A stretch of 64,000 nt of DNA from Gigaspora rosea (taxonomy: Eukaryota; Glomeromycota; Glomeromycetes; Diversisporales; Gigasporaceae). Made by a program: the position numbers and the translations under genes. The stretch covers positions 435,007 to 499,006 of the forward strand of contig QKWP01000116.1 of NCBI GenBank assembly GCA_003550325.1, read 5' to 3'. The number at the start of each line of letters is the position of its first letter. The first letter of the stretch is position 1. Positions 45,655-56,012 of this stretch are shown here, in pieces. The notes under the pieces were generated by a model. That model did no database searches and had not been told where the DNA came from. It saw only the letters and a program-made list of their open reading frames with translations.

Positions 45655-45905
45655 GATCAAGTGTAACGTGATAATCAAAACAAATGTGTTTTTGTTTTCT
45701 AAGTAAAAATACGTTAAAATTAAGGCCAAGAAAACCGTGTTATAATTAGGGTTAGGATTAGAAAAATATAGTGGCCATTGTGGCTATTAGTAAAATTTCA
45801 CGAAAAACATTTTTAACTAGGACGCAATAGATGGTTTCCTAATAAACATTAGAGCTATCTGTTTTTTTGTAAAAAATTTTACGTTACATCTGATCTTAAA
45901 ATTTG
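45652..45905 (+). mobile_element. TTAGGG-core MITE with GATCARRTGTAACGT ends
   Basis: Left AGGATCAAGTGTAACGTGAT and the inverse of the right end ACGTTACATCTGATCTT pair. The core order is TTAGGGTTAGG, AACATTTTTAACTAGGACGC, AATAGATGGTTTCCTAATAA and TTACGTTACA, as in the other members. Confidence 0.7.
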
Positions 45906-45924
45906 ATCGGTTAAAATTACAGGT

Positions 45925-46145
45925 TGTGAACAATTTTTTGCGTTGGATAACTATGGCGTTAGTTTCATCAATAGTCAGGGTTGCGTCAGGAGTTTCGTCA
46001 ATCATCAAAGGTTTCATCAATCGTCAAGGTTTCATTAATCGTCAAGGGTTTCGTCAAATGTCAAGGGTTTCATCAATCATCAAGGATTTCGTCAGACGCA
46101 AATTTGACGAAACCCTTCATCATCGCAAAAAATAATTGCGTCAGG
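45925..46145 (+). repeat. TTTCGTCAA/TGACGAAA minisatellite cluster
   Basis: Tandem GGTTTCATCAATCGTCAA-type units of about 18 bp, ending in TGACGAAACC and TTGCGTCAGGCATTATTA. Similar clusters are at about 5820-5945, 52430-52555 and 61088-61222. The two small overlapping frames here are not genes. Confidence 0.75.
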
Positions 46146-47138
46146 CATTATTAGTTAGGGTTAGATTAGGGTTAGGTGATAATATAATTTAGGCCGAGTT
46201 GATAGTGCTAGTACGTATTGCATGATTTCACGTGATGTGATGCACTGGGTTTATTGTTCTTGTCGGAAAAAGTGCATTCAATAAAACTTAGTGTCGGAGA
46301 AATGTCAAATTAGAAATAAGTCATGTCAGATTAATGTCTTGTCGAAAATATGAGATGCCAAGGAAAGGGGGTGTTGAAAACATGGTATGTCAAGGAAAGA
46401 TTCTGTCAACAAAAAGTGCTGTAGGTGAAACATTCTATCGGGGATATAGTGTCGGAAAATGAGCTGGCAGGGAACTAACTTTCAGGGAATCATACCATAA
46501 TCATTGAGAAATGATGCGGAACAATATATTAACACATGCCAATTGAAAATCAATATAAATTCAAAAATGATGCGGAACATTATAATAATAAGGGGGTTTT
46601 CAGAATTAAAATTCATAAATCTTATTTAATAAAACAAGTAGACGTATTTATTATCAAATAAGAGATGTACAATCTTATTTATTTTTTAATTAAAAAATAC
46701 ACTTATTTATATTATCTTCTTTATTATAAATTATTTTATTGTTAATCAATACTGCTTCTAATATCGTTTTATTATTATTAAATAGTTTGTTGATCTGCAT
46801 AATAAAATAAAATTTTTACTTATTTAGTCAAATGGGAGCCTCTAAACAACCCATTTATTTTCTGCTTTCAAAATTTTGATACACAAATAAGGTTTTTTAA
46901 ACTATTATTTATTTCCGAAATACGCCTAGATCTCTTTGTCTGGCCACTAATGACACCTGACGAATACGTAAGTTAGAATAGAATGTACAAAGTACAAACT
47001 TCATGGATAAATCATTTTTTTATATTAACAATATAGAGTTACTTTATTTGATTGATGCATTATAATATAAATATCTTATCCAGATATAACTGTTATTCTT
47101 TTTATTGAATAGGATCCGGTTATTAGATTTTGTTAAAG
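46146..47138. other. Non-coding; GTCGG-rich degenerate repeats
   Basis: TTAGGGTTAG motifs at 46155-46175 and repeated GTCGG.GAAATG-type words at 46258-46460 (similar words near 50430-50510). No gene. Confidence 0.35.
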
Positions 47139-47700
47139 GTTACAACTAGTGATACAGGCCGATGCCAAATTCTTGGGCAGACCCGGCTGCGGAAATTAAT
47201 CGGCCTGGTCGGACCGATCATATAGTTAAAAAACTTTCAGTCAAACAAAAATGCAAAGTAGTTTTATAATTTGATCTTCTTAATATGAAAATAGTCAAAG
47301 TACATTACAATACTTGTGCAAGATTTCAATTGCTAAAAAATTACATGAAGATGCATTTAATTAGTCGATATAATGATCAGCGCACATCATAAGCACACAT
47401 ACATATAATATTACATAAATTACAAATAGTAGGAAGAGTGCATGTGATGCATATATATAGTGGATCTACTATATGCGAATAGGAAGCGGTTATAAGAGGG
47501 CCCGATGGGTCCTCTTATGGCCGGTGATCTACCAGGTTATTTTCTCATAGTTGGAAAGTGATAAGTATGACGGTGGTTTACTAACTTATAATTGATAATC
47601 AGTGCTCTAATCAGCGAGCAGTCAGAACTCCTAATTGACTAGTTGAATTTATAAATATCGACTAGAAAAGTTGATTATTCGATTTTAGTTGGATAGATAG

Positions 47701-48733
47701 TGTAACGGTTGTTTTGGGAGAGCGGTAAAACAATATAGACAATAGTGCCAATTTAGGCTCCAACCGTGTACGGTAGAGGGGTATAAATATATTAATACGA
47801 GGATCACGGGGTATGATATTGGTTAAATATACACTACGTGGAGAGCGAAGGGTTGCTCTATCACTAAATTACTACAATAAAGTATAATCGCAGATGCTGG
47901 TGATGCTAATATGGGGGATATCAATAAATTGATATCAATAAAAATAATAATGAAATATAATATTGATCTAAGGTGGGATCAAAATGTGTATCACGGGGTT
48001 TCGGTATGCTGATATCTATATCAGGTGATATTGATATGGGTAAGTTAAGAATCTTTCGCGGGAGTAGGGGTTTTATTTGAGGGTTAAGGTGAGTTCTAAA
48101 TCAACTATCTAGGTTAGGGGAATCTAAAGGAAACAACGTTTATCAATCGTATATCCAAACTAAAATCTTTGCTATAGTCCTATCGGTAGGCCGATATGAA
48201 TCACATGAGCAATTTTTGGAGAATTAACAAGACTGGGTTACACGGAATTCGAGTCTTAATAAAACCGATTCGAGGTTACAAGTCAATTCAGTCCGTCGAA
48301 TTGAGTTACGAAGGGTTTATTAAAGTTAAAGTCGAATTCGGGAAGTTACATTTCAGCTAAGTTTATTTATTATTATTAACTTTTTGGAAGTGGGCGAGAA
48401 CTTCCTTTCTTTATTAAAATTCTGAGGGTTTATATACATTTCAATTTCTTAGAGCGTTACGCTGAAGAACCAGTGTTTTGCCAAAAATTCAGCGTATTGC
48501 TAAAAAATAAGCGTCATGCCAATAAACTAGCGTTCCGCTAGAAAACTAGCATTACGCTAGTACTACATTACCCCACCGCTAATTATTTCCATTTTAGTAT
48601 CAGCGATAAAAATGTAACATAATTTAATGAGATTACTAAATTTGTCTTCCAGGAATATAAACGGAATAAAGATTTACGAATATATACATGAAATAGAAAA
48701 GACTAATCTAAAAAAAAATTTTAATTCGTTACA
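47701..48733 (-). repeat. Solo LTR, 1033 bp, with 4-bp duplication
   Basis: Starts TGTAACGGTTGTTTTGGGAG, ends TTAATTCGTTACA; TGTAACG and CGTTACA are inverted. ATAG lies on both sides (47697-47700 and 48734-48737). It aligns along its length with the LTR at 49076-50285. A TATA-like box on the minus strand (complement of GGTTTATATACATT, about 48427-48440) adjoins the minisatellite at 48452-48560. Transcription sense is taken from the related LTR at 4740-5455. Confidence 0.85.
48452..48560. repeat. AGCG...CGCT minisatellite in the LTR U3
   Basis: About five degenerate units of about 20-22 bp such as AGCGTTCCGCTAGAAAACT. Each holds facing AGCG and CGCT motifs (dyad symmetry). Confidence 0.75.
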
Positions 48734-49075
48734 ATAGTTATTGACTGCAAGCACTAACTTGAGAATGTTCTACGCGTAATTTAACTAATAATTATAAGTT
48801 ATGCAATGAAATTCTATCAGACGATAAAAATTTAACTATATACCGGCCGGCCTGACCTGCAAGAATGTGGGTCAAGGGCCGACCCGCCCGCCCGCCTGGC
48901 TGATGGGCCGAGGTCAGCCCGTATCACTAGTTACAACCTTTCGGATAAAGAGTTATCCGGGTGCGAGCACTAACACCAATAAGATAATCACAAGTATGGT
49001 ATTATAATGATCAGCAAGTTATTTTCAGTAAACAGGAATTTGAATTTTCTGATTGGTCAATAGCGTGATGGATGG

Positions 49076-50285
49076 TGTAATGGTTGATTGGGAGAGCGGG
49101 TAAAACAATATAAACAATAGTGCCAATTTACGCTCCAACCGTGTACGGTAAGAGAGGTATAAATATAGGAATAAATAGATCACAGGGTTGAAAGAGGTCG
49201 AATATTCAATACGTGGAGACCTAATAGATGATCTATTGATGAATCACCACAATAATAAGAAGACGCTGACGCCGGTGATGCTAATATGGGAGATATCAAT
49301 GAATTGATATCAATAAAAATAATAATAAGGTAGGATGTAGATGGAAGGTGGGATCAAAATGTGGATCACGGGATTTACGGCAGGCCGATATTTGGTCGGA
49401 TATCAATCAGGTGATAAGAGGTGGAAGTCAATGTGAACAGTTTTAAGGATTTCCCGCAGGTATTTTATAAGAAGGTAAAGTGAGTTCTATATCAACTAGC
49501 ATAAACAAGGGAATCTAAAAGAGGTAATATTTATCCAATAGTCAACTAAATTTAAAGACTTTATTATAGGGCTATCAGCAGGCCGATAGGCATCACGTGT
49601 AGAATTTCAAGAGTTAACAAGATCTCGTTGCACAGAATTCGAGTCTTAATAAAACCGATTCGAGGTTACAAGTCAATTCAGTACGTCGAATTGAGTTACG
49701 AAAAGGGTTATTAAAGTTACAAGTCGAATTCAAAGATAAGTATGATTTAAGAAAATAGGATTTATTCAATAATACTAAGGAAATTCTTTATTATAATTCA
49801 TAGAACTGGATGGCCTCTTTCGTTCTCGAACTTGAGGCCTTTATATACATTTTGAATTCTACCTAGATTTACACAGCTTGGACCATACTATTACTACGTT
49901 TACGCTGTACTGACTACGTTTACTTCGTTACATTTTACACTTTCGTTGCTGGGCTATGCATACTTCTATACTTTCATATCCGCCACGCAGCCTCAACTAC
50001 GCTCACGTAGTGGGCTTTTTCAGTTACTTTTAGCCCAACAAGCTCAAACCACTACGTACACGTAGTCATCCTTATGTTTAAATGCAATCAAAATGACATT
50101 CATATGATTAAGCCACCCAGCCACCAATCTTTACCATTTTCGTATAAGGTATGAAATGTACGAGAAGATTCTTCTAATTTTACTAAATTAGGATAATCAC
50201 GTTTTTCTATGAATTTACGGAAGAGGTACCGCACAAGATAAAATTTATTTACAATAATACAAAATTCAAATTTTAATTCGTTACA
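49076..50285 (-). repeat. Solo LTR, 1210 bp, with 4-bp duplication
   Basis: Starts TGTAATGGTTGATTGGGAGA, ends TTAATTCGTTACA; ATGG lies on both sides (49072-49075 and 50286-50289). It shares with 47701-48733 the blocks CAATAGTGCCAATTTA, GCTCCAACCGTGTACGGTA, GAATTCGAGTCTTAATAAAA and CCGATTCGAGGTTACAAGTC. The TATA-like box on the minus strand is the complement of GCCTTTATATACATTTTG (about 49837-49854). Confidence 0.85.
49890..50070. repeat. ACTACG...CGTAGT array in the LTR U3
   Basis: Recurrent ACTACGTTTACGCTG, ACTACGTTTACTTCG, AACTACGCTCACGTAGTGGG and CCACTACGTACACGTAGTC. The units are looser than in the other LTRs, but again built on a dyad (ACTACG / CGTAGT). Confidence 0.7.
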
Positions 50286-50289
50286 ATGG

Positions 50290-51480
50290 ACGTTTGTGTT
50301 TAATATAATAGATTTTTTGGCTAAGCCGACTAAGCTGATAAAATTTTATCGGCTTGGTTGGTCAAAAATTTTGATCGACCAGGATCACTACTGACCCTAA
50401 CGACAAATGACCAGAATTACTTTGTCGATAAATGACTGTTGATGAAATAACTGTCTGTAAAAATAACATGTCGGCGAATTGATTGTCGGTGAAATGAATG
50501 ATTGCCGTCGAAATGCGCACCACCCCTTTACCCTTTAACTTTAATTTAAACCATCCCAAATAAGGAATTGAAAATGACTCGACAGGCTGTAAAATTTAAA
50601 TTTAACCCCATAGCTTGTTATAAAGACATTCATTTTATTAAAATTAACTATATATATGTTTTACATGTGATGTTGAAAATATATGGCCCATATGCTCATC
50701 TCATATTTCAATCCTCTCTAATTCCGTTCTCTGTTTGCGACAACGTCGCATATGAAGTCATAATTATGCAGATTAGTAGTATGCAAAACAGAATTATCTG
50801 GCTGTATTAGTATACATGCCTATTTTAAAGCCATACTAAACCTGCTAATCCTAATAATATATGTATAATGGGGTCTCTATTTAAAATAATACCCACATAT
50901 TCTCGGATTGTAAGCCCTAACTCTAAATGCAAACATAAAAAAATAAACACCCATAAAATTTTAAAATTTCATATTAAAATAAGTTCAAATTTCAATATCA
51001 TCCTCACATAAAAGTATGAGCACTCTACACATTGTTCATGACAAAAATAGATACTGAAGCTATATAATAAATAAAGAGTTTGCTAAATAAAAATTGGCTT
51101 AAATCCATTTATTTAATAATTCAAAGATCTTTGTTAGCCTGAAAATCAAACCACTTTTATAATAATTTTTAAACACTTCATTGTAGTATAACTTATATAT
51201 TGTGATTAAAGTTAGCATATTCCTGGAATTGCATCTTGCAAACTAAACTTCTGAAAATTAAGCTTCTTGCGTACAAATTTACACAATTTGAAATATTATG
51301 GCTCATATGAAATTACAACTTCACATGAATAGAGGTTGGATCCGTCTATCCGTTACATACTAGCTTAAAAGCTGTAAAATTGATGGATATTCTTTACGTC
51401 TGAAATTGCACTCTCACTCAATAATAAATTCGGCAGTTAAAACTTTAAGCAAATTGAAATTCAATTATTTGTTTAAATTT
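50290..51480. other. Non-coding stretch with repeat debris
   Basis: Contains a lone hAT-type end (about 50375-50392) and GTCGG-rich words (50430-50510). Two frames of 65 and 80 codons (50362-50559 minus, 50568-50810 plus) have no recognisable domain. No gene called. Confidence 0.4.
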
Positions 51481-51492
51481 GCAAGTTCATAA

Positions 51493-51625
51493 AAATTGCC
51501 TTTAGGCCATTCGAAATTAATTCTTCTGTAACATCACCCCAATTGAAGTCTCCCAAAAAAATGAACAGCTAATCAAACGCTGGATAACTATCACTGATCG
51601 CTTGATTTACATCGACTATAGCTTT
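51493..51625. repeat. Left half of the TTA-targeting MITE
   Basis: TTA then GGCCATTCGAAATTAATTCT, TGTAACATCACCCC, TGAAGTCTCCC and AATGAACAGCTAATCAAACG, the inverse of the right half of 44000-44238. Confidence 0.65.
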
Positions 51626-51970
51626 AGACGAAACCTAAGCCCTCAAAGTGCTCTCGCTATAAAAAAAAATAAATAATTTCTTGATTTTCATAACATGTAT
51701 CTTTTTAAATTGTCCGACCGGCCTGCTTCTTTTTTTTTTAATTTCATATATAAAGTTTTATGAAATTTATATAAAAATTTCTTAAAATCCCACCCTATTA
51801 TTAAACCGCATGAAAAGTTTTTTTCGAGATTTCCAATTTTGACTCGGTCGGGTTATGAAAACTAATTGATTAATTTTTCGTGGCCTTACTGAAATCTATG
51901 CTAATAATGAAATTCTAATGTTTCTCGCTAAAAAAAAAAAAAATTAAATTGGAATATATACAAATATATA

Positions 51971-52274
51971 CCGTATTTTCACGAATTAACGTCCACCTAC
52001 GCGTTATTTTAGGTGATTAGAGTACGCGCATTAGCGTTATTTCGAGACAAGGGTTGATTTTTAATAAACCTGTTTTTCCAAATATCGACCATGTACATTA
52101 CAGTATATATAAGTAGCTGTGCAAAAAGAAAGCCAGTATTTATATCACAGATACTGTATATATGAGGTGCGCGTTATTTAGTGATGCGGATGGGCATTAT
52201 TTTGAAGCTTTGCATACTATTTTGGGGGCGCAGATTTCTAATAACGCCCATGCCGTAATTTCGCGAAAATACGG
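51971..52274. mobile_element. TA-flanked MITE, 304 bp
   Basis: Ends CCGTATTTTCACGAATTAAC and the inverse of CCGTATTTTCGCGAAATTAC, with TA on each side. The interior repeats GCGTTATTT motifs. Tc1/mariner-type by target site. Confidence 0.75.
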
Positions 52275-52429
52275 TACATATATATAATTAATAAAAATCT
52301 ACGTTTTCGCCAAAGCCAAGTTATTAATAAAATTAATCTATAAGTAATCCTAGAAATTATGTATTTAACAAAAAATCAATAAATTATCATTGAGGTTTTT
52401 TTTATTTATATTTAATGCTGGAGATGTTT

Positions 52430-52680
52430 ATTGGCTTTCGCCAGCTTCGTCTCTTTCGTCAGTTTCGTCACCCTTCGTCATTTCGTTATTTGAGATTTTA
52501 GTTAACAAAAGACGAAACTAGGTTTCGTGTTTCGTCAGCGCGGTTCGTTTAACGACTATAAAATCACCAATGAAATTGGCCCATATTTGTTCATTTTATA
52601 TATTCGTTTCATTTTACTTCCTCCCGAGAGTCCTAGAAAGTGACGTTAACCGAAGAATCAACTTCAAACGGCCTTATTTA
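52430..52680. repeat. TTTCGTCA cluster and right end of the TTA-targeting MITE
   Basis: CTTTCGTCAGTTTCGTCACC and AAAGACGAAACTAGGTTTCG lie at 52440-52545. At 52640-52676 GTGACGTTAACCGAAGAATC and AACTTCAAACGGCC are followed by TTA. Confidence 0.6.
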
Positions 52681-53640
52681 ATCATTAATCGTATCGTAGA
52701 TTCTTGAATATGTAACTTCTATGTTCCATGAAATCATTTAGGAAATTATTATTAAAGATCATTTATCTATATATTTGGTGTTTCAAAAGCCACTATGCGT
52801 AGTGTAACCGTCGAATTACCCACCTCCAGAAGTACTGCGGCTACTAACATTCCATTTCATCTATTTCTTCAATTTTCTGAATTCTTTAAATTTTGTAAAT
52901 TCATGAACTTAGTGAATTTATCAATTAAGTAGTTATAGTGACTTTGTTTGATTTATGGACTTTAGCATTTTAGCAATAAAAATACCCCGTAATCTTGATA
53001 TAGCGACCGGTATATTTAGTAAATTTATAAAATTTTGGTAATTCATTTCATATGTAAAAGTATATAAGCGATCAAATATTACCTTCAAAAGAGTGAACCC
53101 GACTAAGTTTAATATTCTGATCAGTTTCATTCCACAAATTTTCATCTGATAGTAAAATCTGTATACGGAATTAGTAAGTCTTTCCACGTCCCTTTCGACG
53201 CCTACCATTAATAGTGTTTAAATTAGATAATTTTCTATGTAGTATTTTTGATATTATTAGTTATTAGTGTAACTATTATCCCACTGTCATCGATTCTAAA
53301 GTAGTTAACACTTTTACAATGGTCCCTTTTTTTCAGTGACCATATAGAGATCCCAATCGATCACAATAATTATTTAAGCAATATATCATAGTGATCACAC
53401 TTAAAAAAAGGGACCGTGTGTAGTGACTTTTGTGATGCAATATAATCAGATAATATACGGCTTTTATTAACGTCTGTGAAAATATATGTTATTATCATAT
53501 AATCATTTATTTATCATTCAAATATGGATTTACTTTATAAAGGAATTTTCTATATATTATTATGACACCCACATCCAATTTTTTTTTATTATTAAGTAAA
53601 TCTTGTGACGGCACTATATTGTCATATGAAATGGTCTTAT
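52681..53640. other. Upstream region of the UbiA gene; no certain gene
   Basis: A minus-strand frame of 91 codons (52933-53208) shows no domain I recognise. TTTTTTTCAGTGACCATATA near 53329 and an inverse AAAAAAAGGGACCG near 53405 form a weak dyad. Confidence 0.35.
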
Positions 53641-53834
53641 TGTGATTTGTGATTCATGCACATATTTTATTCGAAACTATATATAATGATAGTTTCGCAT
53701 TATGGTTATTAAGAATTATCAATTTAATAACTAGTGTAATTTTTACTTTTATTTCTTCAACAATTAGTATAATCATTATTTTTTGCAATTACAATACATC
53801 ATTTATTTTTTTTTGTAATATTAATACCATTATC

Positions 53835-55039
53835 ATGAAAGTTCTTATACATAAAGCACATGAATTTAAATCTAATGATAAAACTATAATAAAAGCTTTG
53901 TCACTTTTACGCGTTATTCGTCATGAAATTCTTATTATGTACAATGTATCTATTTCTGACTGGATGACGGCCATAATTCCTCCATTATTTATGGCTATTG
54001 GTATGTAGGAGTAATGATATAATTTAATAAACTTTCATTTTATCTTGTACTATATTAAGGTGCGCTTTACATGCGTATCTTTAGTTCTATTGCTACTTAT
54101 AATGGCGAATTTCTCGAGATCATATTACATATTATATTTCCGTATTTATTTTGTATCATTATATACTTTACACATTTTCTACTATTTTTTAATTGGTATG
54201 TACTGTACTTTGAATTATAAGAATCTCTGTTTCTATTTATAAAATTAGTCTATTACAATAGGTTTAGTCAAATAACTTCAGTGGAAGAGGATCGAATAAA
54301 TAAACCATTTCGCCCAATTCCCTCAGGGCTTATAACCATCAAAGACGCCAAACATCGTCTAGTTGCCATCAGTTTTATCTTTCCAGTTATGGCATACATA
54401 ATTGGTGGCTTACAGTTGCTTTTTTTATGTTTTATGTGGCAGGCTTGGGTTATCTTTAATGAGGTGTTCAAGCTTGGCAAAAACGCATTTTATAAAAATT
54501 TCTTTTCAGCATTTGGCACATGGATCTCACTTGTCAGCTGCTATTATATCATCATTGGCACTAATCTTAGAATATTTGAATTATTAAATAGTGAATTAAA
54601 TATATTTAAGTTGGGTATCTGCTTTTTTGTAATGACTACAACTCAAGTTCAAGATCTTAGAGATCAGAAGGGTGATAAGTTTGTTGGTCGTAAGACACTT
54701 CCCCTTCTTATAGGTGATAATATTTGTAGGTTGTTTACTATTTTAATGTTAATTATATCACTACTCGTTATATATTATATTTCAAATAATTTTTTACAGG
54801 TTATAGTTGAAAAAAATTTTGAAGCCAACATTAATAACGGTTTTGTACCATATGAATTTGGCATTATTGAGTTTATTCTTATAGCTTTAAACGTTTCTTC
54901 CTGCATTAGATTATTTATATACAGGCAACCGAAGCAAGATAATATTACTTACCAAAAATGGTATTGTGGATTTTATTGTATGTTATTCTTGTACTACGGT
55001 ATGCGAATCAATGATAAAACTATAGGAATAATAATTTAA
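53835..55039 (+). CDS. UbiA-family prenyltransferase (three exons)
   Basis: Exons 53835-54000, 54060-54195 and 54262-55039 join into 1080 nt (359 residues plus stop) without a frame problem. The introns are 59 and 66 nt with GTATGT donors and AG acceptors (TTAAG, AATAG). The start is the first ATG in a frame opening at 53646; it precedes a helix (SLLRVIRHEILIMYNVSIS) like the first helix of related fungal proteins. The first Asp-rich motif region reads SVEEDRINKPFRPIPSG and the second QVQDLRDQKGDKFVGRKTLP, the DxxxD-type sites that bind Mg-prenyl diphosphate in UbiA enzymes. Several hydrophobic helices indicate an integral membrane enzyme. It most resembles the fungal UbiA group that includes terpene-cyclase-like members rather than COQ2, so both prenyl transfer and cyclisation are possible; the substrate is unknown. 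AATAAA at 55062 may serve polyadenylation. Confidence 0.85.
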
Positions 55040-55061
55040 ACAATAATATAAACATTGATAC

Positions 55062-55067
55062 AATAAA
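55062..55067 (+). terminator. Possible polyadenylation signal of the UbiA gene
   Basis: AATAAA 23 bp after the stop codon. In AT-rich DNA such hexamers are frequent, so this is only suggestive. Confidence 0.35.
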
Positions 55068-55530
55068 CTTGACAATTTTGTGTTGATATAGATGGCAATA
55101 TACTAAAGCATTAAAATTACAACAATATAAAATCATAAAATTGTAAATAATAATACTTCGTATACCTATTATGCACTATAAAAGTCAATACAATCGTTAA
55201 ACTTAATATTTGATATAGTTCCGTGATAAAGTTCATCAATGAGATCAATGCGCTAGTAATAAGCGTGATTAAGGGATTATCGTATATGCAATAATAGATT
55301 TCATATCACATATCACCTAATAGTATGGAATAAATTAATTTGTTTAATGTACATACGTACGTACGTGAAGGAAAAATGGTAACACAGGATGCAGTAATCC
55401 ATAGTAGACTTCATGAATAGAATTTTTATAGATTTGTGGTTTATTTAGATTCTGCCAGTAACAATACAGCAATACTAACCTGAATTACAAATTGAGGTAC
55501 ATCCTCTACAAATAATGCATTGTATGCCCC
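55068..55530. other. Non-coding stretch
   Basis: A short GTACGTACGTAC run near 55351. Nothing else recognised. Confidence 0.35.
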
Positions 55531-55534
55531 GACA

Positions 55535-55695
55535 GGGACCTGGAATGACCTCGTGACTCAAATGAATAATGCCCAGATGTTGGCCGGTGAAATGGCCTAT
55601 TAGGTCATTTTATATTTATATTAAAACTAGAGCTAATTTAGTTGATCACAACTTCTTAATCGGTTAATTGAATCAAACATGTAAATGCAAATAAA
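55535..55695 (-). repeat. Dispersed non-coding repeat, copy 2
   Basis: Inverse match to 38555-38770: CTCGTGACTCAAATGAATAA, AACTAGAGCTAATTTAGTTG and CACAACTTCTTAATCGGTTA. Confidence 0.65.
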
Positions 55696-55861
55696 TAAAA
55701 TAGTTAAATAGCCATGAACTTACTTAAATTTAAACGTTTAGGTTAATACCATGAACGTAGTACGAAGTACGAAGAGTATGGTTTAATGGTGAGTTAAGTG
55801 GAGTCGCGGATTCTTGGCATCTGATTGGATGATCATTTCCGTGTTTTCTGCATTTTTATAT

Positions 55862-55952
55862 GAGTTTAAAATACCTGTAAATGGCTAGGTTACATTGTTA
55901 TTGTATGAGTTTAAAATACCAGTAAATGGCTAGGTTACATTGTTATTGTATG
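55862..55952 (+). repeat. Tandem duplication of about 45 bp
   Basis: GAGTTTAAAATACCTGTAAA plus TGGCTAGGTTACATTGTTAT is followed at once by a nearly identical second copy. Confidence 0.85.
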
Positions 55953-56012
55953 GCTATTAGTTTTGTTTATTATGTCAAGTTGCGCCCCATATTTGCTTGG
56001 CTCCGTCTGGAT

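Larger units (their letters stand above)
47147..48929. mobile_element. hAT-type element containing a solo LTR
   Basis: Exact 8-bp direct repeat GTTACAAC at 47139-47146 and 48930-48937. Ends TAGTGATACAGGCCGATGCC and the inverse of TAGTGATACGGGCTGACCTC. Without the inserted LTR (47701-48733 plus a 4-bp duplication) it is about 0.75 kb. A lone right end of the same kind is near 50375-50392 (GACCAGGATCACTA). Confidence 0.85.

Noticed and set aside
50568-50810. 80-codon plus-strand frame
   Set aside because: Isolated, with no domain, no neighbours and no sign of selection that can be judged here.
52933-53208. 91-codon minus-strand frame upstream of the UbiA gene
   Set aside because: No recognisable domain, no supporting splice structure or relatives in the window.
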